Source: Rapana venosa
Lineage: Eukaryota > Mollusca > Gastropoda > Neogastropoda > Muricidae
NCBI GenBank assembly: GCA_028751875.1
Contig: CM054151.1
Span: forward strand, 40,128,733-40,192,732
Direction of reading: 5' to 3'
DNA length: 64,000 nt
The notes beneath the pieces were generated by a model. It searched no databases and was not told where the DNA came from. It was given only the letters and a program-made list of their open reading frames with translations. Shown here one piece after another: positions 1-11,304 of this stretch. Position 1 is the stretch's first letter. Each line of letters begins with the position of its first letter. The translations under genes and the position numbers were made by a program.

Positions 1-375
1 TGCGTACGTGTGTTGTGTTGTGTCGTATTGTGTGTGTCTGTATGTCTCTCTGTGTGTTTGTGGGTGTGTTTGTGTGTGTCTGTGTGTGCGCGTGTGCACG
101 TGAATGTAAGTTAGGGGTGTGTGTTGTCTGTCTGTGTGTGAGTGCAGAGCAAAAGAAGCGGGGGAGGGGGTCGGGGACGGGGGTGTGGGGGGGGGGGGGG
201 GTTGCTATCACCATGAATTTATCTGAACCTACTTTTAACCCGACCCCTCTCTTTCAAGCTGACATAACAGCAGTTAGTAGGGAGAGAGGGGGCAAAGAAA
301 TGAACATATCTGCCCCAGAGAGCATTGGCCTGTCAATGCAATCAACAGTGCTCATGCATGGTGCACTTTTGCTTG

Positions 376-427
<52 letters not shown>

Positions 428-832
428 ACTCTCTCTCTCTCTCTTTGGAGTGAAGTGGAGTGGAGTGGACTGTAGGATATTTATTTATTCATTTATTCTT
501 TTATATCGAGGATACTGGAATAAGAACTCATATGCTTTTTTTTACATCCAGTCCCCGTGTGTATGCGGATTTGTACATTTTGTCATCTGTTCCCACCAGC
601 ACACATTGGCCTACTCTTTCGAAAAGTTGAACATGATTTAACTTGTGCGCAAGATGTTCTGCGTGCATTCGCACACGGGACCTCAGTTTATAGTTCATCC
701 GAAGGACTTTTGGGGAGAGCGGAGTCGGCACTGATGTCAACTCCAGAGGAAAAATCCTCTTTGAACGTGATTCGAACCCAGGTCGTCAGATTGCAAGCGC
801 AATATTCTAACCACTAGGCTGTCCCGTACCCC
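1..832. repeat. TG-rich leader, (CT)n at 381-445
   Basis: TG-rich low-complexity DNA to about 190, a G run at 186-201, roughly 170 bases of unique sequence, then a CT microsatellite. The apparent 208-codon open frame here is a product of the repeats, not a gene. The SINE at 494-832 is listed separately. Confidence 0.8.
494..832 (-). mobile_element. tRNA-derived SINE, family A
   Basis: In sense it starts with an A-box-like TAGTGGTTAGA and a B-box-like GGTTCGAATC, then a body containing TTCGGATGA and the ACGCAGAACATCTTGCGC palindrome-like segment. It ends with GGGACTGGATGTAAAAAAGC, a hairpin AGCAC..GTGCT, and TATAAAAGAATAAA. Many relatives occur in this window. Confidence 0.85.
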
Positions 833-842
833 TATCCCGTGT

Positions 843-847
<5 letters not shown>

Positions 848-893
<46 letters not shown>

Positions 894-1040
894 TGTAGTG
901 TAGTGTAGTGTAGTGTAGTGTAGTGCAGTGTAGTGTAGTGTAGTGTAGTGTCTGTCTGTCTATGTCTATATCACTGTGTAAGTTGAGTGTGCCTGTGTGT
1001 CTGTATGTGTGTCTATTTGTGCCTCTGTCTGTCTGTGTCT

Positions 1041-1095
<55 letters not shown>

Positions 1096-1130
1096 TGTCT
1101 GTGTCTGTGTGTCTGTCTGTGTGTCTGTGT
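848..1130. repeat. (GT)n and (TAGTG)n microsatellites
   Basis: GT repeat at 848-892, TAGTG pentamers at 890-950, then a second GT block at 1042-1094 followed by CTGT variants. Confidence 0.9.
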
Positions 1131-1701
1131 GTTGAGGGAAAGGAGTAGAGGCGCTATCATTACTCATTTTTCTGAACTGCTTTCAACACAACACCTTTTC
1201 CACCTGGTGTGATAGCAATGTGCAGGCAGGCAGGCAGGCAGAGGGCAATATGAATGCCTACAGAGACGTGCACATTATCAGCCGACAACAGAGCCTATAC
1301 ATGATGTAGGAGGGTAGTGTGTGTGGGGTTTTCTCCTTAGTTTTGCATCTCTTTACTCAAAAATGGTATTGGACTTTCATGACTGTGTGTGTATTGGGGA
1401 TAGGGGGGGTGGGGCTGAGGGGGGGGAGGTATATGGGGGGTGGGGGTGGTGTTGTGGTGTGGTTTGATGTGATGTGGTGTGGTGTTGGATGGTGTGGTGG
1501 TGGTGCGTGTGCGTGTGTGATAGTGTGTGTGCGTGTGCACGGGCGCATGCATGCGTGCGTGCGTGTGTGTGTGTGTGTGTGTCAAAGTCAAAGTCAAAGT
1601 CAAAGCCAAAGTCAAAGGCAAAGTCAAACTTTCATTTTCAGATGGTTCATTGAATAATCAGTGCATCTGCTTTTTTCATCAAGCCATCTATCTAAAGATG
1701 T

Positions 1702-1786
<85 letters not shown>

Positions 1787-1965
1787 TGTGTGTCTGTGTG
1801 TCTGTGTGTGTCTGTGTGTCTGTGTGTAAAGGGAAAGGGGTGGAGGTGCTATCATCGTTCCTTTATCCCAGTCTGCTTTCAACATGACACCTCTTCCACT
1901 TGATATGATAGCAATGGGAACACACAAAAGGAATATGAATGCCAACAGAAATGTGCATCTCTCGC
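1102..1965. repeat. diverged direct duplication around GT/TGGT repeats
   Basis: 1127-1275 and 1822-1955 share the same order of landmarks: GGGAAAGG.GT.GAGG.GCTATCAT, CTGCTTTCAACA, CACCT.TTCCAC.TG.T.TGATAGCAATG, AATATGAATGCC. Between them lie G-rich and GT repeats (GT at 1697-1785) and a CAAAGT hexamer run at 1583-1625. Confidence 0.7.
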
Positions 1966-2043
1966 TCTCTCTCTCTCGCTCTCTCGCTCTCTCTCTCTCT
2001 CTCGCGCTCTCTGTCTCTCTCTATCTCTCTGTCTCTCTCTCTA

Positions 2044-2088
<45 letters not shown>

Positions 2089-2139
2089 TCTCTGTCTGTC
2101 TTTCTCTCGCTCGCTCTCTCTCTCGCTCTCTCTCTCTAG
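1960..2139. repeat. (CT)n microsatellite
   Basis: CT repeat with G and A interruptions, ending exactly where the truncated LINE coding sequence begins. Confidence 0.95.
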
Positions 2140-2140
2140 G

Positions 2141-2830
2141 ACCATACTAGGACCTATTCTCTTCTCACTATACATAAACGACCTACCTCTCCACATCAAA
2201 TCCAAATGCGAACTATTTGCTGATGACACAACTATTCATATGAGCCACAATAACCCTATCTCTCTAGCAAAAGCATTACAAAAAAGTGTTGATCAGCTTA
2301 TTGAATGGACCGAACTAAACCATATGTCTATACACCCCCAAAAAACAAAATGCATGCTTATTACCACTAGACAAAAGCGTCAAAACTTAACCCACAAACT
2401 TACTCCCATCAAAATTAAAAAGGAAGTAATTGAACAAACCCATCACCACAAGGTTTTAGGGGTAACAATTGATGAAAATCTCAGTTGGTTCTACCACATA
2501 TCTCAACTATGCAAATACATGTCCCAAAGAGTATACCAACTTTCTAAAATCAAGCACTTTCTTGACTTTCATTCAAGGAAACTATTCTTCCAATCTTATA
2601 TACAATCCTCAATAGACTATGCTTCTACCCTATGGGATTCTGCTAGTGCAAACACTATGAAACCGTTACTGAGTCTGTACAAACGAGCTCTCAAACTGGT
2701 CCTTTTAAAAAAGACAAGCTTACTAGAAGCTGACTATACTCAATTAAATATTATCCCCTTACGCCAACGACTAAAATATAACAAAGGAGTCATGATGTTC
2801 AAGATCATGACAGGAACTGTTCCATTTTAA
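2141..2830 (+). mobile_element. 5'-truncated non-LTR retrotransposon, RT C-terminal part
   Basis: An intact frame begins TILGPILFSLYINDLP, then ELFADDTTIHM (the catalytic F/Y-A-D-D box), VLGVTIDENLSWFYHI, SYIQSSIDYASTLWDSAS, and stops with TAA at 2828-2830. The pattern fits the CR1/L2/jockey group. The 5' part, including the fingers and the endonuclease, is missing, so the copy cannot move by itself. It is flanked upstream by (CT)n and downstream by a T-rich tract. The open frame suggests a fairly young insertion. Confidence 0.85.
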
Positions 2831-2879
2831 TTTTTTTTTTTTAAATTATTATTTTAATTTTTTTTTAAACTACACTTTA

Positions 2880-3353
2880 GTTATAAGAAATATATCTATC
2901 ATAACAATAATATGTGTTAATCTGTACGAGTATAATGAAATAGAGTGTTCACAGTGATGATCTGCTATTTTGAGAATGATATTCAGTATTTTTTTCTATG
3001 TCTTATTTGTCTTGTGCTTCCAAAGTTTATCTTTACAAACACAAACACGCACAACACTCTCTTCTCTCTTTCCACCCCACACCACCCTCCTCCCCCTCCC
3101 TCTCATCCTCTCTCCCCCCCCCCCCCCCTCCCCCCCCTCCCCACCCTCCCCTCCATCTCTCTCTCTTAACCTACAATGTATAGATGTTCATTTTATGACT
3201 TTAGCGATTTTTTTCCTCCTTATTGCTTGAGTGTATTGACGTTGGGCTTTTTCTTTTCATGCGTTCAATTTGTACGAGTATTTCGTAAAGAATATTGATG
3301 GTGATCCTGTGCTGTCTCGAGATTTATACATTTAGTATTATCCTTGAAACACG

Positions 3354-3407
<54 letters not shown>

Positions 3408-3419
3408 TCCTCTCTCTCA

Positions 3420-3462
<43 letters not shown>

Positions 3463-5130
3463 GTTATTGCTGTAGTTGTTACTTTGTTCTTTGTTGGTGA
3501 TTTGTTTGGGTTTTCGCTTGTTAGTTTTTTGTTTTGGTGTATGTGTGTGTGTGTGGTGTGTGTGTGTGTGTGTGTGTGTGTGAAGGGGGGAACGGTGCTG
3601 TTTTTTTTTCTTTTTTTATTGTTGTTTTTTGTTTGTTTATTTGTTTGTTTTTTGGGTTTTTTTTTTCTCATTTGTTTGTTTGATGTTCTTGTTTTTTCTT
3701 GTTTTTTGTTTGTTTATTTGGAAGGGTGTTTTTGTCTGCTTTTTTGTTGTTGTTGTTTTTTGGGGGTTTTCTTTCTTGGGTTTTTTTGGTCTTTTTTCTT
3801 TGTTTGTTTGTTGTTGTTGTTTTTTTGTTTTTGGTTTTTTTGGTTTTTTTTTTTTTTTTTTTTGGGGGGGGGGGGGGTTTCTGGGGTATGTTTTGTCTTT
3901 TGCTCGTCTGGGGTTGTTTGTTTGTTTGTTTGTTTTTTCTTCTTCTCTCTTTTTTCTTTAAAAAATAGTTTTTTCCCTTTGCTTCTTCTGCTTGAAAGTA
4001 TGAGTACTGAGTGCATTTTTAAATGTGACCCCTATGGGCGGGGACTGGATGTAAAAAAGAAACATGAATACTTATTCATTATCCTGGAAAAAAAGAATTT
4101 GTTTCTATTACTTACAATGAGTAGATGTTCTTTTTATGACATTAATTGGCTTTTTCCCCCTCTTTATTATGAGAGTGTATGGGTATTGCACTTATTTTAT
4201 TACCATGACATTCAATTTGCATGAACATAATTAAAAAGTGTTTGTGTTGATCGTGTGCTATGTGAGTATTACATATTTAGTATTATCCCTTAAAACCCCC
4301 CCCCCCCCACCCCCCCACCCCCACACACACATCACAAAACACACACACACACCACACACACACACCACACACACACACACACATACTCACTCACTCACCC
4401 ACCCATATTCTCTCCCTAAACGACTGTATAGTTTTTAATTTCTTCTTGGTTTGTTTCTTGTTTTTATTGTGTGGATGTATGGGTATTAAATTTATTTCAT
4501 TATCATGACATATAATTTGAAACGAGTATAATCTAAAATAGAGTGTTGATGGGATCGCATACTGTTTTGGGATTTATATATTGGATATTATCTCTGAAAT
4601 ACACACACACACACTCTCTGTCTCTGTCTCTGTCTCTCTCACCTTTTATCGACCTGCTTATAGTCATAGTATATCCTGATGAAGGATTCATATTTTTATA
4701 TTTTCAATACTTTATTGGACTTGCCTCTGTACTTAAGTTTTTAATGAGTGCCCTATTTCAATATCTTATAATTATGTGTAATAAGTATGTGTACCATTTG
4801 ACATGTGTAGATGTTTATCTTTATGTACTTATTAAGTTTGGTTGTGTTATTTTTCTTGGCTTTGTTGTTGCTCTTGTTCTTGTTGTTGTTGTTTGTCTGT
4901 TTTCTCTTTTTTATCATCTTTTGTTGGTTTGGTTTTTCCTTCTCTTTTGTTTGTTTGTTTGTTTTGGTTAGGGTTTTTTGGGGGGTGGGGGTAGGGGTGG
5001 GTATTCTTAGGATTTTCTTTTTAATTGCTTGCTTTGGGGGGGGGAGGGTTGTTGGGGGGGAGCTGTTTTGAAAAGGGTTATTTCCCCTTGTTTTTATTGC
5101 GAGACTTGTATAAGTATTGGGTTATTATTA
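2880..5130 (+). repeat. LINE 3' UTR-like copies separated by microsatellites
   Basis: Four diverged copies of one segment (about 2915-3010, 3180-3350, 4110-4290, 4420-4605) share TAGATGTTC.TTTTATGAC, TACGAGTATAAT..AATAGAGTGTT and TTTAGTATTATCC.TGAAA. They are separated by C-rich, CT (3355-3460), T/G-rich (3600-3960) and CA (4300-4390) tracts. The first copy directly follows the LINE stop codon, so the segment is probably LINE 3' UTR. A degraded fifth piece may lie at 4795-5130. SINE tails lie at 4032-4097 and 5145-5213. Confidence 0.6.
4032..4097 (+). mobile_element. SINE family A 3' tail fragment
   Basis: GGGCGGGGACTGGATGTAAA followed by the AC/GT hairpin and ATTATCCTGGAAAAAAAGAAT. Tail only. 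Confidence 0.7.
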
Positions 5131-5144
5131 TTAAGATGTATCCC

Positions 5145-5213
5145 TAACGGGCGGGGACTGGATGTAAAAAAGCACATGTGTGCTTATTCATTATCCTCGA
5201 AATAAAAGAATTT
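5145..5213 (+). mobile_element. SINE family A 3' tail fragment
   Basis: GGGCGGGGACTGGATGTAAA, GCACATGTGTGC hairpin, TATCCTCGAAATAAAAGAAT. Tail only, followed by a CATTGT microsatellite. Confidence 0.75.
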
Positions 5214-5214
5214 G

Positions 5215-5290
5215 TCATTGTCATTGTCATTGTCATTGTCTGTCTGTCTCTCTCTGTCGCTCTCTCTCTCTCTGTCTGTCTCTCTCTCTG

Positions 5291-5330
<40 letters not shown>

Positions 5331-5383
5331 GTCTCTCTCTCTCTCTCTCTCTCGCTCTCTCTCTGTCTGTCTCTCTCTATCTC

Positions 5384-5423
<40 letters not shown>

Positions 5424-5489
5424 ACTTCTCTCTCTCTCTCCTCTCTCTCTCTCCCTCTCTCTCTTTCTCTCCTCTCTCTCTCCTCTCTC

Positions 5490-5553
<64 letters not shown>
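5215..5553. repeat. (CATTGT)n then (CT)n microsatellite
   Basis: About 340 bp of CT repeat with CTGT, CTCG and CCTC interruptions. Open frames of 130-160 codons here are repeat artefacts. 5554-5768 is unique sequence with nothing I recognise. Confidence 0.95.
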
Positions 5554-5554
<1 letters not shown>

Positions 5555-5768
5555 GCCGTTCGTTGCCTGATTGGGTGGGGTGGGTTGTGCCTGCTTTTCT
5601 TAGGAGCCTGAAGCTCTGCAGGAGGTCCATCCCTGGCCTCAGCCACACACTGGACTTCAAAGCTGCTCCTGTCCTTGTGGAGGTTACATGCTGAGTGCAC
5701 TACTGCCTATCCAGCGAACGCTGGCATGAAGTACGGGATCTTTAGCGCGCATATAATTATTATTTTAT

Positions 5769-6102
5769 TGTATTCTTTTGTATCGAGGATAATGGAATAA
5801 GCACTCATGTGCTTTTTTACATCCCGTCCCCCGTGTGTATGCGGTTTTGTAAATGTTGTCATCCGTTCCCACCGGCACACATTGGCCTACTCTTACGAAA
5901 AGTGGAACAGGATTTTAACGTGTGCGCAAGATGTTCTGCGTGCGTTCGCACACGGGGCCTCGGTTTATAGTCTCATCCGAGGGACTTTTGGGGGGAGTAG
6001 AGTCTGCACTGATATTAACTCCAGGGGAAAATGTCCCCTTGAACGGGATTCGAACCCGGGTCGCGAGCGCAATGTTCTAACCACTAGGCTATCCCGTCCC
6101 CC
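5769..6102 (-). mobile_element. tRNA-derived SINE, family A, near full length
   Basis: In sense: GGGGACGGGATAGCCTAGTG, B-box GGTTCGAATCCCG, CTGGAGTTAATATCAGTGC, CGCAGAACATCTTGCGC, tail GGGACGGGATGTAAAAAAGC and ATAAAAGAATACAATAAA. One of the best-preserved copies. Confidence 0.9.
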
Positions 6103-6228
6103 CTTTTACCCTTTTTGACCTTTTAAGTGTGTAAGTTCGCGAAGGGAATACAGACAATGAGAGGTTTGCGCTCTATGTTGATCTTGGAGATCGTGAAAAC
6201 AAATCCCCACCCTTCATTCACTAGACGT

Positions 6229-6308
6229 CGCAGCCGAGATTCGAACCCACACTTTCATGGACCCAGGGGATTGAAGTCAAACGGTCTTAACCACTCGGCT
6301 ATAGGCTG
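6229..6308 (-). repeat. tRNA-like relic (long-arm type)
   Basis: In sense it has GCAGCC..GGCTGC ends, TAGCCGAGTGGTTAAGACC (A box) and GGGTTCGAATCTC (B box). The anticodon stem does not pair and the loop would read TCA, so it is a decayed tRNA or the head of another SINE rather than a working tRNA gene. Confidence 0.5.
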
Positions 6309-6770
6309 CACACTGGTATTAAAAAATCACTCTTTTCCTTCTGTTTTTCTATGTAACTCTTATATTCAGACCGCACGTACTAAGGCATCCACAGAAATAA
6401 AAACCACTTTTTGTGAAAGACTAGCCTCTGACTCAAGACTCATGTGATTTTAAACAAATTTGGTAGGTTTGAAATTTTTTTATTTTTCAGCAAACACTGT
6501 ACCCCCTCAGTCCTTTGTTGTCTGCTAGCTTCCTTACCGCATTATGCATGCGCGGGGTCAACGCTGTAGGAATACAGGCAAACCTCATTTGATGGTTATT
6601 TCCAACTTTCTCGTGACTACCTGGTATTGCTCTATGTCCTCAATTCAAAAAACAAGTTCACAGTCCATTTTTTCATGCTTTAAAAAATCTGTGAAAATCA
6701 CCAACATTTTTTTCCACTCGCACTCTATAGAACTACGTGACCCCCAAATTAATACCAGTGTGTAGCCATA
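6303..6770. mobile_element. possible foldback/MITE element
   Basis: GGCTGCACACTGGTATTA at about 6306-6323 reappears inverted as TAATACCAGTGTGTAGCC at about 6751-6769 (one mismatch). The interior (about 430 bp) has no coding potential. Superfamily unknown. Confidence 0.5.
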
Positions 6771-6782
6771 GCATCCGTTGAG

Positions 6783-7815
6783 AGAGGCAGACTAAGAGGT
6801 CTCTTCTTCTTCAAGTGTCCGGTCTGGTCCTGCAGACTCGACGATCATGGCTCTCCATTCTTCCCTGTTCTCGGTCCCTCTCATGAGCTCATTGTTGGTG
6901 CCCTCTTTATTCGTTGTAAATTTGTTTAAGCTGTCTGTGAATTTTGTGCGTTGTCTTCCTCTGCTCTTGTTTCCACAGATTTTGCCACTCCATAACAGTT
7001 TCTCTAGTCCGTCAGCCCTGATTATATGGCCGAAAAAATTGAGCTGTCTTTCTCTGATGGTGTTGAGAAGGGATCTCTTGTACCCAGCCATTTCCATTAC
7101 TTCTGCATTTGTTTTTCTTTTTGTCCATGAGACTTTCATGATTCTCTGGATGAACCACATTTCCACTGCTTCTAGTCGCTGTTCTGTGTCCTTGGCTAGG
7201 GTCCAGCACTCACATCCGTACAGAAGAATGGACCATACGTAGGCTCTCAAAACATGGATCTTTGTCTTGAGGCTTATCTTACTGTTGGTAAAAATGCATT
7301 TCATGTTGTTAAAAGTTGCCTTAGATTGACCGATTCTCTTCTTGATTTCTGTGTCACACTTGCCGTCCAGGGTGATAGTACAACCAAGGTATTTAAAGGT
7401 GTTTACTTGTCTGATTCTCTCTCCTTTACAGGCTATGTTGCATTGTGGTATAACAGCTTTTTACGAGATCACCATGCATTCTGTCTTCTTTGCATTGAGC
7501 TGTAATCCTTTCTTTTCGCTTTCGTCTGTTACTGTTGTTAAAATCTTTTGCAGTTTTTCTTCAGAGTCAGCGATAAGGACTGTGTCGTCTGCATATCTCA
7601 GGTTGTTGATGTTGTGGCCACCTACACTAATTCCCTCATGATTCTCGATATTTCGTAGAATTATTTCACTATATACATTAAATAAATCAGGCGAGAACAC
7701 GCAGCCCTGCCTCACACCCCTGCAGATTGGTCTATATTGACTGATGTCATTGTCGACTCTAATGGCTGCCTCCTGTTCCCAATATATATTTCTGAGGACT
7801 CGAAGATCTTTCTAA
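6783..7815 (-). mobile_element. RTE-like LINE remnant, RT C-terminus, frameshifted
   Basis: From 7815 downward in sense: EAAIRVDNDISQYRPICRGV, RQGCVFSPDLFNVYSEIILR, LRYADDTVLIADSEEKLQKI (YADD box). Then after at least one frame break near 7305-7460: LKTKIHVLRAYVWSILLYGC, ECWTLAKDTEQRLEAVEMW, RQLNFFGHIIRADGLE, ending in a GAAGAAGAAGAG tail. The motif set is typical of RTE-like endonuclease-reverse transcriptases. The 5' part is lost; the copy is defective. Confidence 0.85.
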
Positions 7816-8025
7816 GAGGTAGACAGACAAAATGGTGGGCTCACAACATTGAGGAATGGACAGAAAAACCATCATAACAGAGACCCAGGCTTCGGCACAC
7901 AACCGACAGAATTAATGGGGGAAATTGGCTAACAGGTCTTGAGAGTGATGCCCCAATAACTCCCATTGGAGTTAACGGGAGACGAGGATGACGAAGGTGA
8001 AGGTGAAGAAGAAGAAGAAGAAATA
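7816..8025 (+). mobile_element. 3' end of a second LINE, opposite orientation
   Basis: In the plus strand RGRQTKWWAHNIEEWTEKTI and TETQASAHNRQN, the W..DI..WTG..I.E....A.DR..W pattern that ends RTE-like proteins, interrupted by stops, then a (GAA)n tail at about 8005-8022. It abuts the minus-strand LINE at 7815/7816. Confidence 0.6.
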
Positions 8026-8540
8026 TCTTTCGTACCACTTACCTTGGTCTCAGAAGAACAAATTTTTCGTCATCATTATCTTCTTGTACTTCACTTTCGT
8101 CTATTTTTTTTCTTTTTAACTTTGGTCTATTAATTGTCATCCTCTTCTTCTTTGTCTTATTTGCTTTCTTTTTTTTTTTACATCATCATGATCATAATCG
8201 TGATTATTATCATCATCATCATCATCATCATTACCATCTTTGTCTTTTTCTTTGTCTGCTTTGTCTATTTCATCATCTTCTTCCTTTTCTGCTTTTTTTT
8301 TCTTTTCCCCCATATTCTTCTTCTTCTTGTTTCATTTTGTCTAATTCCTCTTCTTCTCCTTCTTCTTCTCCTCATCCACCTTCTTCTGTTTTATTTTCGT
8401 CTATTTCTTCCTCTTCTTCTTCTTCTTCTTCTTCTTTTCTTCTTCTTCTTCTTCTTTTTTTTACTTCTTCTTCTACTTCTTCTTCGTCGTCGATGTCGTC
8501 TACGTCTTCTTCATGCCCAGATGTAAACTCACGCTAGCAT
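8022..8540. repeat. T-rich, (ATC)n and (CTT)n microsatellites
   Basis: ATC repeat at 8188-8240 and CTT repeat at 8284-8510 with T runs. Open frames here are repeat artefacts. Confidence 0.9.
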
Positions 8541-8709
8541 TTGAAATGTTAACTCATCAAATCCCAACCAACCAAACCTGCTTAACATGTTTGCTGTGTG
8601 TGGACTGTCTTTTGTTCTGCCACAAAGAAAGCTTCAAAGAATATCTTGAAGAAAAGGCAGGCGAATATTATTGCTAACAGAATAAAGAAAAAAAGTTTGC
8701 ATAAATTGG

Positions 8710-8806
<97 letters not shown>

Positions 8807-9500
8807 CAGAAAGGAGAGAGAGAGAAAGAAATCCCTATCACGACAAGAAAAACGAATCTCATTACTGTCTGTCACCAAGGTTTGACATGTGTGATTTCAA
8901 AAAAAACAAACTAACAAAAACCACCACCACCACCCCCAAAAAACAACAACAAAACACCCCAACCAAACTAACAAAAACCCAGGACGGGTATTTCATTTCA
9001 TATTCTTCAGTCTCCCACCGCGCTGTTTGTCAAGCCTGAACTCCCAAATGATAACATCATAAACCAACCAACCACCACCACCACCACATCCCCCCCCTCC
9101 CCCCCCCCCCACACCACACCACAAAAAAAGAAAAACACCCTGCTAAATTGTGAAATAATTATTTGTTTGAATACAGGGCCAGACCAGTCGCCCCAGTGTG
9201 TTAAACGCTTAATGGGAAACTTGAAACCAGCGTGTCGGGTGTCATCCACTTCATGAATGTGAATGTTCAAATTACCGTACCAAGAACAGGCAGGTGTCTG
9301 CACTCGACAAGTCTGTTAGGCTACCAGGATAGCTTAGGCAGTGAAATGTATAGGTAGGCTATAGCGAAGCCCGAAGTCTGCATGTACCCCAACAACAACT
9401 CACTCGATGGCCCGGCCCAGCCTAGGCACAGAGAGAGGGAGAGAGAGAGAACGTTGCCAGTTTGCTGATGCAAGCAAAATGGATCTTAGGCATACATTTA
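8541..9500. repeat. (GA)n at 8715-8804; rest unassigned
   Basis: GA microsatellite at 8715-8804 with one frame slip. A/C-rich simple sequence lies at 8895-8985 and 9060-9130. No gene recognised between 8541 and 9500. Confidence 0.85.
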
Positions 9501-10620
9501 ACACGCTGTCTTGTTATACCTTGAAATGGTTATATTGTTAACTGTACTGCATCCATGACAAGCTAGGTCTTTGGTTATACCTTGAAGTGGTTATATTGTT
9601 GTTGACTGTACTGTATCCATGACAAGCTAGGTCATTAGTTATACCTTGAAATGGTTATATTGTTAACTGTACTGCATCCATAACAAGCTAGGTCTTTGGT
9701 TATACCTTGAAATGGTTATGGTATAGAGATTGTACTGTATCCATGACAAGCTAGGTCTTTGGTTATACCTTGAAATGGTTATGGTGTTGACTATACTGTA
9801 TCCATGACAAGCTAGGTCTTTGGTTATACCTTGAAATGGTTATATTGTTAACTGTACTGTATCCATGACAAGCTAGGTCTTTGGTTATACCTTGAAATGG
9901 TTATATTGTCGACTGTACTGTATCCATGACAAGCTAGGTCTTTGGTTATACCTTGAAATGGTTATGGTGTTGACTATACTGTATCCATGACAAGCTAGGT
10001 CTTTGGTTATACCTTGAAATGGTTATATTGTTAACTGTACTGTATCCATGACAAGCTAGGTCTTTGGTTATACCTTGAAATGGTTATATTGTTGACTGTA
10101 CTGTATCCATGACCAGCTAGGTCTTTGGTTATACCTTGAAATGGTTATGGTGTTGACTATACTGCATCCATGACAAGCTAGGTCTTTGGTTATGCCTTGA
10201 AATGGTTATATTATTGTTGATTGTACTGCATCCATGACAAGCTAGGTCTTTGGTTATACCTTGAAATTGTTATATTTTTTAACTGTACTATATCCATGAC
10301 GAGCTAGGTCTTTGGTTACACCTTGAAATGGTTATGGTGTTGACTATACTGCATCCATGACAAGCTAGGTCTTTGGTTATACCTTGAAATGGTTATGGTG
10401 TTGACTATACTGCATCCATGACAAGCTAGGTCTTTGGTTACACCTTGAAATGGTTATGGTGTTGACTATACTGCATCCATGACAAGTGGTCTGGTTAGCT
10501 TGAAATGGTTATGGTGTTGAAAAATACTCATCCATGACAACAGCTAGGTCATTAGGTTTTACTCCTGAAATTGGTTATATTGTTACTGTACTGTTCATTG
10601 ACAAGCTAGGTCTTTAGTAT
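9500..10620. repeat. 61-bp minisatellite, about 18 copies
   Basis: Unit landmarks: ACTGTATCCATGACAAGCTA, GGTCTTTGGTTATACCTTGA, AATGGTTATATTGTTG. Copies are 61-63 bp; two main variants (TATATTGTTAACTG and TATGGTGTTGACTA) alternate. The last two copies (10490-10620) are the most decayed. Confidence 0.95.
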
Positions 10621-11300
10621 TGCATTTTTTTTTTTTTTTTTTTTTGTGGTTGGGGGTTGGGGGGGGGGGGGTGGTTGTTTAGTGTGAGAAACTGGATTAA
10701 TTGATAGACAAAAGACACAACACAATAGAATCGAGACAATTACAAACATAAATAACACAGCAATCTTCCATGCTTAAGTAGACTGCTCCGACTATATGGC
10801 AAGTTTTTGGTTTAACTTTGTTTTGTCTTTGGAAGGTTTTTTGATTTGATTGTTGTTTTTGTTTGGTATTGTTATATGTTTTGTAATGTTATGGGTGTTT
10901 GTTTTGTTGTCTGGTATATTGTTGGGCTTATTTTTGTTGTTGGGTTTTGTTTGTTTTTTTGTGTTTTTGTGTTGTGTTTTTGGGGGGCGTCCCGACTAGA
11001 CTCAGCGAGATTTCACCGATGGTAAGTATTTGTTTTACAGGTGAGCGGTTTTGCCACATGAAGGTAGCTGCAATCGATTCGGGTATGGCAAGTTCAACAG
11101 CCAGATACCTTAACTTTTTATCCCGTCTGTACCTTTTGGCCTCACTACAGCGATTCTCATGAGCGGTGGTGAGTGAGACAGAGAGCAAGCATATTCTAGG
11201 TGACCTCAAGTTGTTAAGCTGGGGAACATCCAACAACAGTTGCAAATGTAACTGTACCTGACAGAAAGACACTGTCTTCGGTCTTCTGACCCTTCGCATC
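10621..11300 (+). mobile_element. T/G-rich tract, then decayed SINE family C
   Basis: A poly-T and G tract at 10628-10672, then mostly unremarkable sequence. From about 11070 to 11240 the order ..GGTGAGTGAGACAGAGAGCA, AGGTGACCTCAAGTTGTTAA, GCTGGGGAACATCCAACAAC matches family C (compare 15410-15605). Confidence 0.45.
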
Positions 11301-11304
11301 TTGG

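Noticed and set aside
3295..4224. 309-codon open frame
   Set aside because: Built from CT, GT and T-rich simple sequence; Leu/Ser then Phe runs, no family resemblance.
5180..5694. Several 130-160 codon frames
   Set aside because: CT microsatellite translation (Leu-Ser or Arg-Glu repeats).
6229..6308. Functional tRNA gene
   Set aside because: The anticodon stem does not pair, the loop reads TCA, and the D stem is mismatched; treated as a relic.
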